Below, piece after piece: positions 5,972-14,298 of a stretch of DNA of 45,861 nucleotides (position 1 is its first letter; every line of letters starts with the position of its first letter). The DNA comes from a virus. The stretch spans positions 1 to 45,861 of IMG/VR virus record IMGVR_UViG_3300031251_000040; one strand, written 5' to 3'. The position numbers and the translations under genes were made by a program. The notes beneath the pieces are model-generated. The model had not been told where the DNA came from, made no database searches, and was given only the letters and a program-made list of their open reading frames with translations.

Positions 5972-7880
5972 GCTTGCAGCGGATACTGAGACCACGGGTT
6001 TACGCCCTTTCAGCGGAGATCAAGTGTTCTCCATCATTATCGCAGAGTCAGACAAAGTTGGGTATTACTTCAACTTCAACCCATTAGACACGAGGGATCT
6101 TTTGGGTGAAGAGGAGAGGCAGGGTCTAAAAGCCCTATTTGGGGACAAATCTAAGTTTTGGTACATGCATAACGCCGTGTATGACTGCCTGATGCTCAAA
6201 GAATCAATGGATATCGATGTCCCTGGGGACGTTTTCTGTACGATGGCCCAGGGTCGGGTTGAGTATAACGAACATATGCAATATGGTTTAGACGCAAGTC
6301 TTAAGCGGATTGGAATGGCTAAAGATGACGGAGTTATTAAGTATATTGAGGCTAATGGGCTGTCCTCTAAAATTGCGATTGATGATAAGAAGGAACCATA
6401 TAAAGTCCTTCATTTTGAAAAAGTACCTTTGGAAGTCATTGTACCTTACGCGATCTCCGATGTTTGTCGTACCTTTGGACTTGGTGAGCGACTTAATAGC
6501 AGCATCGAAAGTAAGTCGAAAAGAACCGAGCCGGAGCAGGTTTCATTGGATACTGTTAAAGCAAACGAAATGGCACTTCATCACACTATTTTACGTTGCA
6601 CAAGAAGAGGTTTGCTATTGGACCGAGCTTACACTGAAAAGGCGATTGATTATGAGCGCGGAAGACTTCATGACTCTATTAAAGAGTTCGAAGCTGTTTC
6701 CGGTGCTAGATACGTCAATCATTTTAAAACGTTTGAGAATGTTTTTGCAAGCGAGCGATCAAAGTTTTCTTTTGGAGAACGAACTAAAACTGGACAAATC
6801 AATCCGGTTTTCGACGAAGACGTGCTCAGAAGATTATCTAATCCTCTTGCAAAAGAGGTTTTAAAGGCTAGAGACGCACAGGGGAAGCTGAACTTCTACA
6901 ATGCATACCTTTTCTTTGCAGACAAAAATGGTGTTCTTCACCCGAATATGAACGCAGGGGGTACAAACACAGGGCGTATGAGCAGTAATGACCCTAACAT
7001 GCAAAATATTACGTCTGAGGACCTAATGACCTGTAAGGGGTGCAAAAAGGGCTATGAAACCATTGTTACGACTTGTGAAAAATGTGGTGGAACCGATTTT
7101 GACCGCCCGGAGTTTTTGGTGCGAAGAGCGTTCATTCCTCGACCTGACTATTGTTTTTTTAACCCGGATTATTCTTCGCAAGAATATAGAATGATGCTCG
7201 ATATGGCTAAAATGCTGTACGACGCTTATCGCGAACGTACTGGATTACCGCCAGTTGAAGTCGGTTACTATGAACTTTTAAGGAAAATTAAAGAGGAAAA
7301 TTATGACATTCACCAAGCAACCGCTGAACTTGTCGGAGTGTCGAGAACACATGCAAAAACTGTCAACTTTGCTCTCCTCTATGGCGCGGGAACAGCGAAA
7401 ATGGCGCTACAACTTGGGATTAGCCATGCAGAATCCGCAGCCCTTAGAGATCAATATTTCAGAGCACTTCCGTATGTCCAGTTTTTTATCCGAACAGCTA
7501 CGCGAACTGCCGAAACTCGCGGATTTGTCAAAAACTGGCTAGGTCGTTTCAACTATATGGCTAGAGACTTTGCTTATAAGGCACCTAATCAACTTATTCA
7601 AGGTGGGTGTGCCGATGTAATGAAGAAGGCTATGGTTCAGATAGATAAAATGCTCCAAGGTACGAAAAGCCATCAACTTTTAGCAATCCATGATGAGGAC
7701 ATCATTGAGACGCATTATAGCGAAATTGACACAATCCCTCATAAGATTATGGAAATCATGGAAAGCGTTTATCCGTATAACTACCTACCGCTTACTGCAA
7801 GCGCGGAATGGTCTGAAATTTCGCTTGCAGATAAAAGAAAGGGATTACCGCAATGGAACAACCAGCAATTGAGAGCCTAG
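5913..7880 (+). CDS. Family A DNA polymerase with 3'-5' exonuclease domain
   Basis: 655 residues from the ATG at 5913. A GTG at 5880 in the same frame is possible but lies deeper in the previous gene. Proofreading domain: D24/E26, D91 (HNAVYDCL) and D183. Polymerase domain: motif A with D419 (PDYSSQEY), motif B with R478, K482 and Tyr490-Gly491, and motif C with H593-D594-E595. All catalytic residues are intact, so this is the replicative polymerase. An inserted four-cysteine zinc ribbon (C374, C377, C388, C391) sits just before motif A. The length fits T7-like and Pol I-like phage enzymes that lack a 5' nuclease. Its 3' end overlaps the next gene by 28 nt. Confidence 0.95.
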   Translation: MIISKKDFPATLSRLKSLNKLAADTETTGLRPFSGDQVFSIIIAESDKVGYYFNFNPLDTRDLLGEEERQGLKALFGDKSKFWYMHNAVYDCLMLKESMDIDVPGDVFCTMAQGRVEYNEHMQYGLDASLKRIGMAKDDGVIKYIEANGLSSKIAIDDKKEPYKVLHFEKVPLEVIVPYAISDVCRTFGLGERLNSSIESKSKRTEPEQVSLDTVKANEMALHHTILRCTRRGLLLDRAYTEKAIDYERGRLHDSIKEFEAVSGARYVNHFKTFENVFASERSKFSFGERTKTGQINPVFDEDVLRRLSNPLAKEVLKARDAQGKLNFYNAYLFFADKNGVLHPNMNAGGTNTGRMSSNDPNMQNITSEDLMTCKGCKKGYETIVTTCEKCGGTDFDRPEFLVRRAFIPRPDYCFFNPDYSSQEYRMMLDMAKMLYDAYRERTGLPPVEVGYYELLRKIKEENYDIHQATAELVGVSRTHAKTVNFALLYGAGTAKMALQLGISHAESAALRDQYFRALPYVQFFIRTATRTAETRGFVKNWLGRFNYMARDFAYKAPNQLIQGGCADVMKKAMVQIDKMLQGTKSHQLLAIHDEDIIETHYSEIDTIPHKIMEIMESVYPYNYLPLTASAEWSEISLADKRKGLPQWNNQQLRA

Positions 7881-8221
7881 ACGTGGAAATGATTAAAGAG
7901 CAGCTCGAAAATATTAATGAAGAGTCTTCTAAAGAAGATCTTTTCTCCACAATTAACTTTTTAGTACGCCAGCTCAATCTTTCACACGAGCAACAAAGAC
8001 GCAATAACATGGTGATTTTAGAGGCTTTAGAAAAAGCTCAAACTAGGTACAAAAAGTATGAGCAGGAAAAAACTTCCTTTAAGGCTCGATTTAAGCTTAC
8101 GATTAAGAAAATTTTAATCGCTTGGGGCTGGTACGAGGCGAGCTACGAGGAACTTAAGGAGATCCATTTTGGCAAAACCGGAGACGTTATTCCGCAACAA
8201 TCGGGTAGTTCCGTTTCTTAA
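7853..8221 (+). CDS. Coiled-coil hypothetical protein
   Basis: 122 residues, strongly alpha-helical. Residues 10-80 have heptad-like hydrophobics with many Glu, Lys and Gln, followed by a basic segment with a possible hydrophobic patch (KKILIAWGW). No domain recognised. The ATG lies inside the end of the polymerase gene, preceded by GGGATTACCGCA with weak ribosome-site character. The 3' end overlaps the nuclease gene. The position suggests a replication accessory factor, but nothing in the sequence proves it. Confidence 0.65.
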   Translation: MEQPAIESLDVEMIKEQLENINEESSKEDLFSTINFLVRQLNLSHEQQRRNNMVILEALEKAQTRYKKYEQEKTSFKARFKLTIKKILIAWGWYEASYEELKEIHFGKTGDVIPQQSGSSVS

Positions 8222-8663
8222 GACCTTACCCTTTTGTAAGCGGTTTTCTATTCAACAAAAGGCCATAACAGGGCATCCAGACATAATTTTATGTCTATGT
8301 GGCCTATTCATCGCGCTAGAAATTAAGACCGATGATTCGAATAGTAAACCAGATGCTAGACAAATTTTGACACTTGAAGAGGTGTTAAAGGCGAAGGGCG
8401 CGGCCATAATCGTGCGCCCAAGTAACTTTGAGGCAGTAAAAGAATTACTCATCAAACTAAGTAAAGGAATCCGATATGATTCAAATGAAATACAAGGACT
8501 TACTCCACCCACAGCTCTCACCAGTACTGGGGAAAATTGCAAACACACCGATGAATCCCGCAAGAAGCTACGAATTAAACAAACTTCTGTCAGCGATCCG
8601 AACAGCCCGGAAGAGCTGTCAAGAAGAGAGCACGGAGATCCTAAAAAATTTCGTAGAATTTGA
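8169..8663 (+). CDS. VRR-NUC-like PD-(D/E)XK nuclease
   Basis: 164 residues. Residues 30-95 show the Holliday-junction-resolvase-like nuclease pattern GHPDIILCLCG, ALEIKTDD, then a Q-x-x-T-L-E-E-V helix and GAAIIVRP: Asp, Glu-x-Lys and Gln in the usual order. Such proteins cut branched or structured DNA during replication and packaging. The start is TTG at 8169, supported by a strong AAGGAG site 8 nt upstream. The nuclease fold needs only about 110 residues. The last 60 or so lie in a 188-nt out-of-frame overlap with the next gene and look low-complexity, so this tail may be non-functional. Confidence 0.8.
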   Translation: MAKPETLFRNNRVVPFLKTLPFCKRFSIQQKAITGHPDIILCLCGLFIALEIKTDDSNSKPDARQILTLEEVLKAKGAAIIVRPSNFEAVKELLIKLSKGIRYDSNEIQGLTPPTALTSTGENCKHTDESRKKLRIKQTSVSDPNSPEELSRREHGDPKKFRRI

Positions 8664-8964
8664 AAATGGCAAGCCTAAATTCCGCGCCGATCCTCCACCA
8701 GAAAAACCAGATTCAAACTATGACGGGACGCCTAAATGCGTATTTCTTAAGGACTACAGCCTTGAGCACCCCGAGTATCTTAAAGCATTCGATGAATTTG
8801 AAGAGAAAATCGCGAGTTTAAACTTTCGCCCATGGTCGTTAGAGATGCTCTCTGGTATTCTTTTATCTGCGGCTGAGTTAGACTTACTTGGTGTTTTAAT
8901 TACCGATAAGCCTTTTTTACAGGCTGTAACTGAGACTTACGACGGTAGTGCCAAAACAAACTAG
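8476..8964 (+). CDS. Conserved phage hypothetical protein
   Basis: 162 residues. The N-terminal third (KDLLHPQLSPVLGKIANTP...AYELNKLLSAIRTARK-like pattern) resembles a recurrent phage protein with a helical hairpin that begins 'LPALxxLxxxxLP' and is of unknown function. The C-terminus ends with a helix-strand unit LSAAELDLLGVLI. The ATG at 8476 has AAAGGAA in good position. It is the last gene of the early block and is followed 10 nt later by the terminator hairpin. The 5' part overlaps the nuclease gene by 188 nt. Confidence 0.7.
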   Translation: MIQMKYKDLLHPQLSPVLGKIANTPMNPARSYELNKLLSAIRTARKSCQEESTEILKNFVEFENGKPKFRADPPPEKPDSNYDGTPKCVFLKDYSLEHPEYLKAFDEFEEKIASLNFRPWSLEMLSGILLSAAELDLLGVLITDKPFLQAVTETYDGSAKTN

Positions 8965-8974
8965 GAAAAGGAGT

Positions 8975-9004
8975 GCCCCGTGGTTTTTAATCACGGGGCT
9001 TTTT
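8975..9004 (+). terminator. Rho-independent terminator between converging blocks
   Basis: GCCCCGTG (8975-8982) and CACGGGGC (8992-8999) pair as a perfect 8-bp stem with a 9-nt loop, followed by TTTTT (9000-9004). It lies between the last plus-strand early gene (ends 8964) and the last minus-strand virion gene (ends 9018). On the minus strand no T-run follows, so it mainly stops early transcription. Confidence 0.9.
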
Positions 9005-9017
9005 CATGGCCAGCAAA

Positions 9018-9299
9018 TTAACGTTGACGATAGTTAGCGTCGCCTAATAGCGAATATGGGGATAGTCCGCGAGAAGTGGCATCTACGGCTTGTGGGGCCG
9101 CCTGTACAGTTGTGCCAGTAGTACTTCCCGCCGTTTGAGAGCCTACCCCCGCAGAATTAGGGTATGTAGGGTATGCGGATAAAGTTGAAGAACTTTGCTG
9201 AGACGATTGTTGATATGTAGAAGATGGGTCAACCCCTGCTTGTGAGAGGTACCCCGCTGTTTGATCATCAATACCAAGTGAGCTATACGCGTTAGCCAT
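9018..9299 (-). CDS. Low-complexity small virion-block protein
   Basis: 93 residues, Ser/Thr/Gln/Ala-rich and apparently disordered, with a short conserved-looking end (RGLSPYSLLGDANYR). The ATG overlaps the stop of the upstream gene (TAATG, 9297-9301). It is the last gene of the long minus-strand virion operon. Disordered small proteins at this site are common in podoviruses and may be minor ejection or tail components, which is inference. No family recognised. Confidence 0.6.
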   Translation of the reverse strand: MANAYSSLGIDDQTAGYLSQAGVDPSSTYQQSSQQSSSTLSAYPTYPNSAGVGSQTAGSTTGTTVQAAPQAVDATSRGLSPYSLLGDANYRQR

Positions 9300-9721
9300 T
9301 ACTCATTCCCGAACATTTTATTTTTAATCTTTTTCTTAGCAGATCGAATGTCGTCAATGGATTTTGCCTCTTTTGGGGTTTCGTCCTCATCCATTTGATT
9401 ATCTAGCATCTTAGTAGCATTACTAAGCTCATTCTTCTTCTTTTTAGCGTGCTTGTGAACAGCCTTCATTAAGTGCGGATCGTCAGCAATTTTCTGTGCA
9501 TCAACCAAAGTCCTAACATGACCGTCTAACTCGTAGTCTTCGTAAGTTTTTTTATCTTTTTTACTCGGCATTGCCGCTGATGTTTCTAATTTCATTTTAT
9601 GCTCCTTATTAGCATGTTTAGGAAGGTTCTTCTGATTAGGATACTCGTCTGCCCACTTCTTTGCAATATTTGGATGCTTGGCCCACATTAATTTTCGTTG
9701 CGATTCACTTTTGAACGGCAT
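9299..9721 (-). CDS. Phage protein with MPFKSxxQRxxMWAKHP N-terminal motif
   Basis: 140 residues. The first 38 carry a motif (MPFKSESQRKLMWAKHP, then IAKKWADEYPNQKNLP) that I recall in many small phage proteins, with no proven role. The rest is highly charged, Lys/Asp/Glu-rich and helical. It overlaps the upstream ejection-type gene by 17 nt. It is probably a virion-associated or assembly protein because it is co-transcribed with virion genes. Confidence 0.7.
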   Translation of the reverse strand: MPFKSESQRKLMWAKHPNIAKKWADEYPNQKNLPKHANKEHKMKLETSAAMPSKKDKKTYEDYELDGHVRTLVDAQKIADDPHLMKAVHKHAKKKKNELSNATKMLDNQMDEDETPKEAKSIDDIRSAKKKIKNKMFGNE

Positions 9722-11831
9722 TATCGCCCCCTGACTCTGTTAAGTCTTTACTCAACAGAATTCGACCCCAGGGAGTAGTTGTAATCGCATTTTCAGGTAT
9801 TTTTGAAGCAAAATATGGAATAGAATCACCCACCAGCTTACCCGCTTTAGTGGCTGCGTATGCTTGAGCAGCATGGGAAACAGGCCCTAATGAACTCCAA
9901 GTAGCAAAGTTATAAAGGTCTTTGTTAGACGGAAGAATACTAAACCGTTTCTTTCCAAAATCAGCTAATAGCTTGGCATTTTTAGCATCAATTTTAGCCC
10001 TAGTTGCTGCATTTTGAGCAGAAACATCTGAAATGCCTTTTAGATAATCTTTTTGATCTTGTAAATGCTTCTCTGCCGCCGTCCGTAAATCGGATCTTTC
10101 AAGTAACTGAGGCAAATTGTACTTTTCGGCAAGCTCTTGAAACATCGCTCGCGTATCACCTAAATCTTTACCCCGATTGATAAGGGCCATTTCCTTATCT
10201 CCGCGAGCAATAGGGGCTAAATCTTCCTGCATACCAATTCGTTTAGTTGTATCGTTACGAAGACCCTGAATCTTTTCTCCAGTAGTCCCATCAACATTGG
10301 TACGCAAAAGATTTTGCATATCTTCCGTGCTTAGTTGTTCTGGAAGAGGGGCTTTAATACCTTTTAAGGTTCCGCGAAGCTCATTAGCCACGTCACCAAA
10401 ACGTTTCTCACGAGCCTCCATAGCCGCTGGCTCAAGGTTCTGAGGGGCGTAACGTGCGTGCTCATTGGAAAGCTGTAATAATTTATAGAAATCAGGATTA
10501 GACTCAAACGGTAAAAACATCTGAGCACCGCCTTGAGCTTGTTCAAATTCAGGTGCATGCCAATGTTCAGGTTCAGCCCCGACTAAACTTTGTTCAGAAT
10601 ATAGCTTTTCAGCCCCTTGATTTCCCGTTCTTGGATTCTGAAAAGAGGCCTCACCAACATCAGGGGCAAATGGGAAAGAAGTCTGCTCCATTGCGTCTTG
10701 GTAGTGCGTTTTAAAACGTGGGTCATTACCGTAATCAAGTGTTGCACCTGGATGAGGCTCACCGATTACTGGCTCTGACGTGGGTACTGTTTTAATTGGT
10801 GTGCGTTCGCCTCTATCAACCACAAATTGCTCTGATGGATTTATTAAATTGCCTTTTGTGCGCGCCTCTCCAGTAGCCGTTCGTTCCATCGCCGTTTTGA
10901 GCTTTTGGACCTCTGGATGATCAGGAAACGCATCAATTAACGTCTGCGCAGACTCACCTGAGATTGGTAGGTTGTAAGAATTTACAAGTCTAGCGGCTGT
11001 CTGCGAGTTAGAAATACCCTTCTCTTTTAGATCTTTTAAAGTGTTTTCTAATGCTGAAGAATCGCCTTGTTGAATAGCCCTAGCATCATTACGAGCCATG
11101 GCATCTGCTAATTCTGCAACTTCAGGACGTGCGTAAGGTTTTAAAGGCGGTGGAAGCTCTTTTGGGTAAGTACTCAACGCTGGCTTCATACTTTCAGCCG
11201 TATTTTTAATCCCTCTGCCAGCGGCACTAATAGCCGCCGGAGACATCATATCAGCAGTCATTCCCGCCAAATCGCGAACACTTGGGTCCATGCCGATGAA
11301 ACGTGCTAAACTTGGAGAAAGGCTAGAAATTGGACGAGGGCCTTCGGGTACTTTGGCAGCCTTTAAAACGCTTCCAAAAGAAGGCACGGAAGTCATGCTA
11401 GATAATAAATTTAACGATTTTGCGAGTTCTGGATGTGTTAATAAACGCGGGTTATCGCGGAAATCTACTTGAGGCTCATTAGCTCTTTCAGAAATCCATT
11501 TATCGGCTGCACGCGCCGGAATACCGAGAGCATTAACCCCCGGAGGAAGATACTTAGCATAAGTGCCTTCCTTTCCCTTCTGATAGTCTTGCAATTCTTC
11601 CGGGGTAAGGTCTTCAAGCTTTTTCTTAGGTAAAACTGTATCTAAAATAGCATTCTCAGCGGTATCTCGCATGTTAGATAGTTTATCGAGAACATTTGGC
11701 TCTCCCGCCGAAGCTTCTTCATGCTCATTAATCATTTTATACGCGGATTCAATCTCTTGATCGGTAAGATCAGAGCCCTTGTGTTCACGTAAAGCCTGTA
11801 AAGCGGAAATTAATTTTGGAGACGGTTCCAT
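9705..11831 (-). CDS. Putative internal virion / DNA-ejection protein
   Basis: 708 residues. It is rich in Ala, Glu, Lys and Pro, with long helices, no signal peptide and no enzymatic motif. Two moderately hydrophobic, small-residue-rich stretches are visible (about 195-215 and near 650-680). Position at the distal end of the structural operon, after nozzle and adaptor genes and beside Gly/Ala-rich proteins, fits podovirus ejection proteins (the P22 gp7/gp16/gp20 or T7 gp14-16 type), which form a trans-envelope channel. No sequence match is claimed. The ATG overlaps the previous stop (TAATG, 11829-11833). Confidence 0.6.
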   Translation of the reverse strand: MEPSPKLISALQALREHKGSDLTDQEIESAYKMINEHEEASAGEPNVLDKLSNMRDTAENAILDTVLPKKKLEDLTPEELQDYQKGKEGTYAKYLPPGVNALGIPARAADKWISERANEPQVDFRDNPRLLTHPELAKSLNLLSSMTSVPSFGSVLKAAKVPEGPRPISSLSPSLARFIGMDPSVRDLAGMTADMMSPAAISAAGRGIKNTAESMKPALSTYPKELPPPLKPYARPEVAELADAMARNDARAIQQGDSSALENTLKDLKEKGISNSQTAARLVNSYNLPISGESAQTLIDAFPDHPEVQKLKTAMERTATGEARTKGNLINPSEQFVVDRGERTPIKTVPTSEPVIGEPHPGATLDYGNDPRFKTHYQDAMEQTSFPFAPDVGEASFQNPRTGNQGAEKLYSEQSLVGAEPEHWHAPEFEQAQGGAQMFLPFESNPDFYKLLQLSNEHARYAPQNLEPAAMEAREKRFGDVANELRGTLKGIKAPLPEQLSTEDMQNLLRTNVDGTTGEKIQGLRNDTTKRIGMQEDLAPIARGDKEMALINRGKDLGDTRAMFQELAEKYNLPQLLERSDLRTAAEKHLQDQKDYLKGISDVSAQNAATRAKIDAKNAKLLADFGKKRFSILPSNKDLYNFATWSSLGPVSHAAQAYAATKAGKLVGDSIPYFASKIPENAITTTPWGRILLSKDLTESGGDNAVQK

Positions 11832-12973
11832 TATTTATTCCCCTTGTTTACGATGCCTTTCAACTTTTCCATTAATACTGGATCGATAGCTCCGCTAGTT
11901 GGAGCTTGTGTAGCCTCTGGATCACGTAAATTCGCAGCATACGAACCCTGTATATAATCGTCAGGAGTTAGTTTGCCAATTTGGTCCGGCCCGATACCAA
12001 AACCACTTACAGTATCGCTTAACATTTTAGCACGATTCCTACGATCAGAGCCCATAGCCTTTAATGCACTATTTGCTGATTCTTTGAATTCCGCAGCGTC
12101 GGTGTCAGTAATACTTGTTCCTTGGGTAGCTTTTGTAATGACCTTATCCAAACGATTCAGCAAGCTCAAGTTACCAGAGTCCATGAGTACTTCTGCCAAT
12201 GCGGGGCGGTTGCCTTGCATATCAATCATAGCTCTTTGAATAGCGAGACGATTTTTATCAGAGGCAATACCGCCTTTAAGCTCTCTAAGAACGGTGCTTA
12301 AAGAGTTCATCGCCTGATCAGACTTATCAAATAGCTTGTGTTTCTCAGCAACCGCGCGTGCCCAAGCATTTTGATCGAGACGGCCTTGCTGAATATTGAT
12401 ATTCAATGGAGTATTGCTTCTTTGGACGCCATTTTCATCGATTGTCTGCCCAAATTTGGCTGCTTTAATAGCGTTAATAAATTCTTTGGCTTGGTCAGCC
12501 CTACGTCTCTGAATTTCGGCGTTATTCTTGAGGGCATCATTTTCCACAGGTTGCCCTTTAAGGCCCTCGGCGTAGTTACTCTTTTCACCAAAACGAGAAT
12601 TTTGAGCATCTAGGTAAGAGCCTAATGGAGAAAGATCAACATCAAACTTTTTAGCCTTATTTTGTGCTTCAAGTTTTACTAGGGTATCAAGATCATTTAG
12701 ACCTTGCGATTGGCGCTGCCATTCAGGTAATTGACGTAAAGAATCTCCGATATTTTGATAATAACCCGTATCCACGGGTGTTGGCGTTTTAACGGTAGTT
12801 TTATTATTGGCAGTTGTACGAATACCATTAGGAATCCCGCCAATACCTACACGACCGTAGGAAGACACTGGTACAGTGGGTGCTTGAGGTTGCATTGGAG
12901 CTTTAGGCCCTTGCGCATTAGCAAAGGCAATTAGGCTTTCTAAATCGTCATTTTGAGGAGTGTAGTCTGCCAT
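11831..12973 (-). CDS. Putative internal virion protein
   Basis: 380 residues. The N-terminal 90 are Pro/Gln/Thr-rich and probably disordered. Residues 90-360 are helical with many Lys, Ala, Asp and Asn. No recognisable enzyme motif and no signal peptide. Its place in a run of coupled genes upstream of the 708-residue protein suggests a partner in the ejection apparatus. The ATG at 12973 is followed by a typical MADYTPQ start. Function inferred from context only. Confidence 0.6.
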   Translation of the reverse strand: MADYTPQNDDLESLIAFANAQGPKAPMQPQAPTVPVSSYGRVGIGGIPNGIRTTANNKTTVKTPTPVDTGYYQNIGDSLRQLPEWQRQSQGLNDLDTLVKLEAQNKAKKFDVDLSPLGSYLDAQNSRFGEKSNYAEGLKGQPVENDALKNNAEIQRRRADQAKEFINAIKAAKFGQTIDENGVQRSNTPLNINIQQGRLDQNAWARAVAEKHKLFDKSDQAMNSLSTVLRELKGGIASDKNRLAIQRAMIDMQGNRPALAEVLMDSGNLSLLNRLDKVITKATQGTSITDTDAAEFKESANSALKAMGSDRRNRAKMLSDTVSGFGIGPDQIGKLTPDDYIQGSYAANLRDPEATQAPTSGAIDPVLMEKLKGIVNKGNK

Positions 12974-12981
12974 GCGCCCTT

Positions 12982-13191
12982 CTATTCTGTTTGATCTTTA
13001 AGGAACTCTTTATCAAAACTTTTCACAGGGTCTTCCTGCTTTTGCTCGCCATTCATTTGTAATAACCCATATGGATTATAAGGCTTTTTCTTAAGCATAT
13101 CATGCCCAATATTTTGAGCAACATCCACTGGTCCTTTGGCTCCTTGTTGCTGTGCCATTGCTGCCATCATTAATTGTTGATAGGGGTTCAT
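12982..13191 (-). CDS. Small Met/Gln-rich virion-block protein
   Basis: 69 residues from the ATG at 13191, which overlaps the upstream stop (TGATG). A GTG one codon earlier (13194) is possible. The N-terminus is Met/Gln/Ala-rich (PYQQLMMAAMAQQQG) and the remainder is charged. A GGAGATGAG purine-rich site precedes it. No domain recognised. Similar short Met/Gln-rich proteins occur among podovirus ejection genes. Confidence 0.6.
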   Translation of the reverse strand: MNPYQQLMMAAMAQQQGAKGPVDVAQNIGHDMLKKKPYNPYGLLQMNGEQKQEDPVKSFDKEFLKDQTE

Positions 13192-13568
13192 CACTCATCT
13201 CCAAAAGTATTTTTGTTAAGGAGCCGCCAAGGGGAGCTACCAACTGCTGGGCTTGGTCTGGAATCGGTAGTAGGTTGATTGGCCGTATAGTATTTTGCCA
13301 TTTGTTTTGCTAAATCTTGGTCGGCCATTGCATTCTCAAAATTGAGCCCTGTTTTACCCAGTGCCGCTGCCCCCGCTAATCCGCTTGAAGTAGCGGAAGG
13401 AGTGGCATAGTTATTACCTGCAAATTTATCGGCGCTAATACCTGACCAAGGACTATAGCGGATCATAGCAGCGTCTCGAATGGCTTGCGCTTGCTTGTCC
13501 TTTTTCTGTTCCTTTGAATCCTCCATACCTTGAAGAAGACCTGCACCTGCTAGAAGTAATGGTAGCAT
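13191..13568 (-). CDS. Putative minor internal virion protein
   Basis: 125 residues. The N-terminus is hydrophobic and small-residue-rich (MLPLLLAGAGLLQG), the middle is charged, and the segment RYSPWSGISADKF resembles the SPWSKLA segment of the neighbouring 242-residue protein, suggesting a shared binding element. Ala/Gly-rich composition resembles ejection-complex proteins. It starts one base after the end of that neighbour, so both are co-translated. The hydrophobic start might be mistaken for a signal peptide, but it lacks a basic n-region. Confidence 0.6.
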   Translation of the reverse strand: MLPLLLAGAGLLQGMEDSKEQKKDKQAQAIRDAAMIRYSPWSGISADKFAGNNYATPSATSSGLAGAAALGKTGLNFENAMADQDLAKQMAKYYTANQPTTDSRPSPAVGSSPWRLLNKNTFGDE

Positions 13569-13569
13569 C

Positions 13570-14298
13570 TTATAACCCCAATCCTAAAAACCCACCATGT
13601 CCAAATAGACCTGAGTGAGCATCGTTATACGCGGTCTGATTCGCGTAGTTAGTCGTTGCATTTGCAGATTGATTTGCACCAACCGCACTATTCAGCATAT
13701 TTGTAATCAATTGACTATAGGAATTCTGCCCTTGAGTATTCGCAGCGTTCATAGAATTCAGTTTATTAGTAGCATCTCCAAGCATACTGAGTCGTTGTTT
13801 AGCATCCTCAACACCGATATTAGCGATGTTGTTACCCGCAGTTTGATTGTTTCCTTGGACCATTGATAAAACATTTTTGCCTGATTGTTCTTGAGCACGC
13901 TCACGAGCACCAGAGGTTAATCCACCTTGTTGTGCTAAACGTGAGGCAGTTGTTGCTGCGGCCCCTTGTGCTTCGGCTTTAGCTGCGGAGTTTCCTTGTG
14001 AGGCTAGGTTATTTTGTTGAGCAACGGCTAGTTTGCTCCAAGGAGACATCGAATCACCAGTAGCAATCCCATAGTATTTTGAATTTTTAAATCCTTGAGT
14101 ATCGTACGGGTTTTGATAGCTTGGTAATGTCACGCCATTATATGCGGAAATACCTAAACGACCACCGACCGAATTAGAATTTGGATCCATGGATTGATCG
14201 GTTGCAGGAGTTGGAGTATAGCCAGATCCATTGTTAGCGGCTAGATTAGCACCCCCTGAAACCCAAGAAACTGGATTTAAAACATCAAAAAATCCCAT
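13570..14298 (-). CDS. Putative internal virion / ejection protein
   Basis: 242 residues from the ATG at 14298, which overlaps the previous stop as TAATG and follows GGGAGATGAG. A TTG at 14313 is less likely. The protein is Ala/Asn/Gln/Ser-rich, with an N-terminal MGFFDVLNPVSW segment of the kind seen at the start of podovirus internal proteins, a long helical centre (about 95-200) and a Gly/Phe-rich, hydrophobic C-terminus (HGGFLGLGL). It is probably packaged in the capsid and ejected with DNA. No specific family is claimed. Confidence 0.65.
   Translation of the reverse strand: MGFFDVLNPVSWVSGGANLAANNGSGYTPTPATDQSMDPNSNSVGGRLGISAYNGVTLPSYQNPYDTQGFKNSKYYGIATGDSMSPWSKLAVAQQNNLASQGNSAAKAEAQGAAATTASRLAQQGGLTSGARERAQEQSGKNVLSMVQGNNQTAGNNIANIGVEDAKQRLSMLGDATNKLNSMNAANTQGQNSYSQLITNMLNSAVGANQSANATTNYANQTAYNDAHSGLFGHGGFLGLGL

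Noticed and set aside
6310-6864. 184-residue second frame inside the polymerase gene
   Set aside because: Shadow of the polymerase, which has all catalytic motifs in its own frame.
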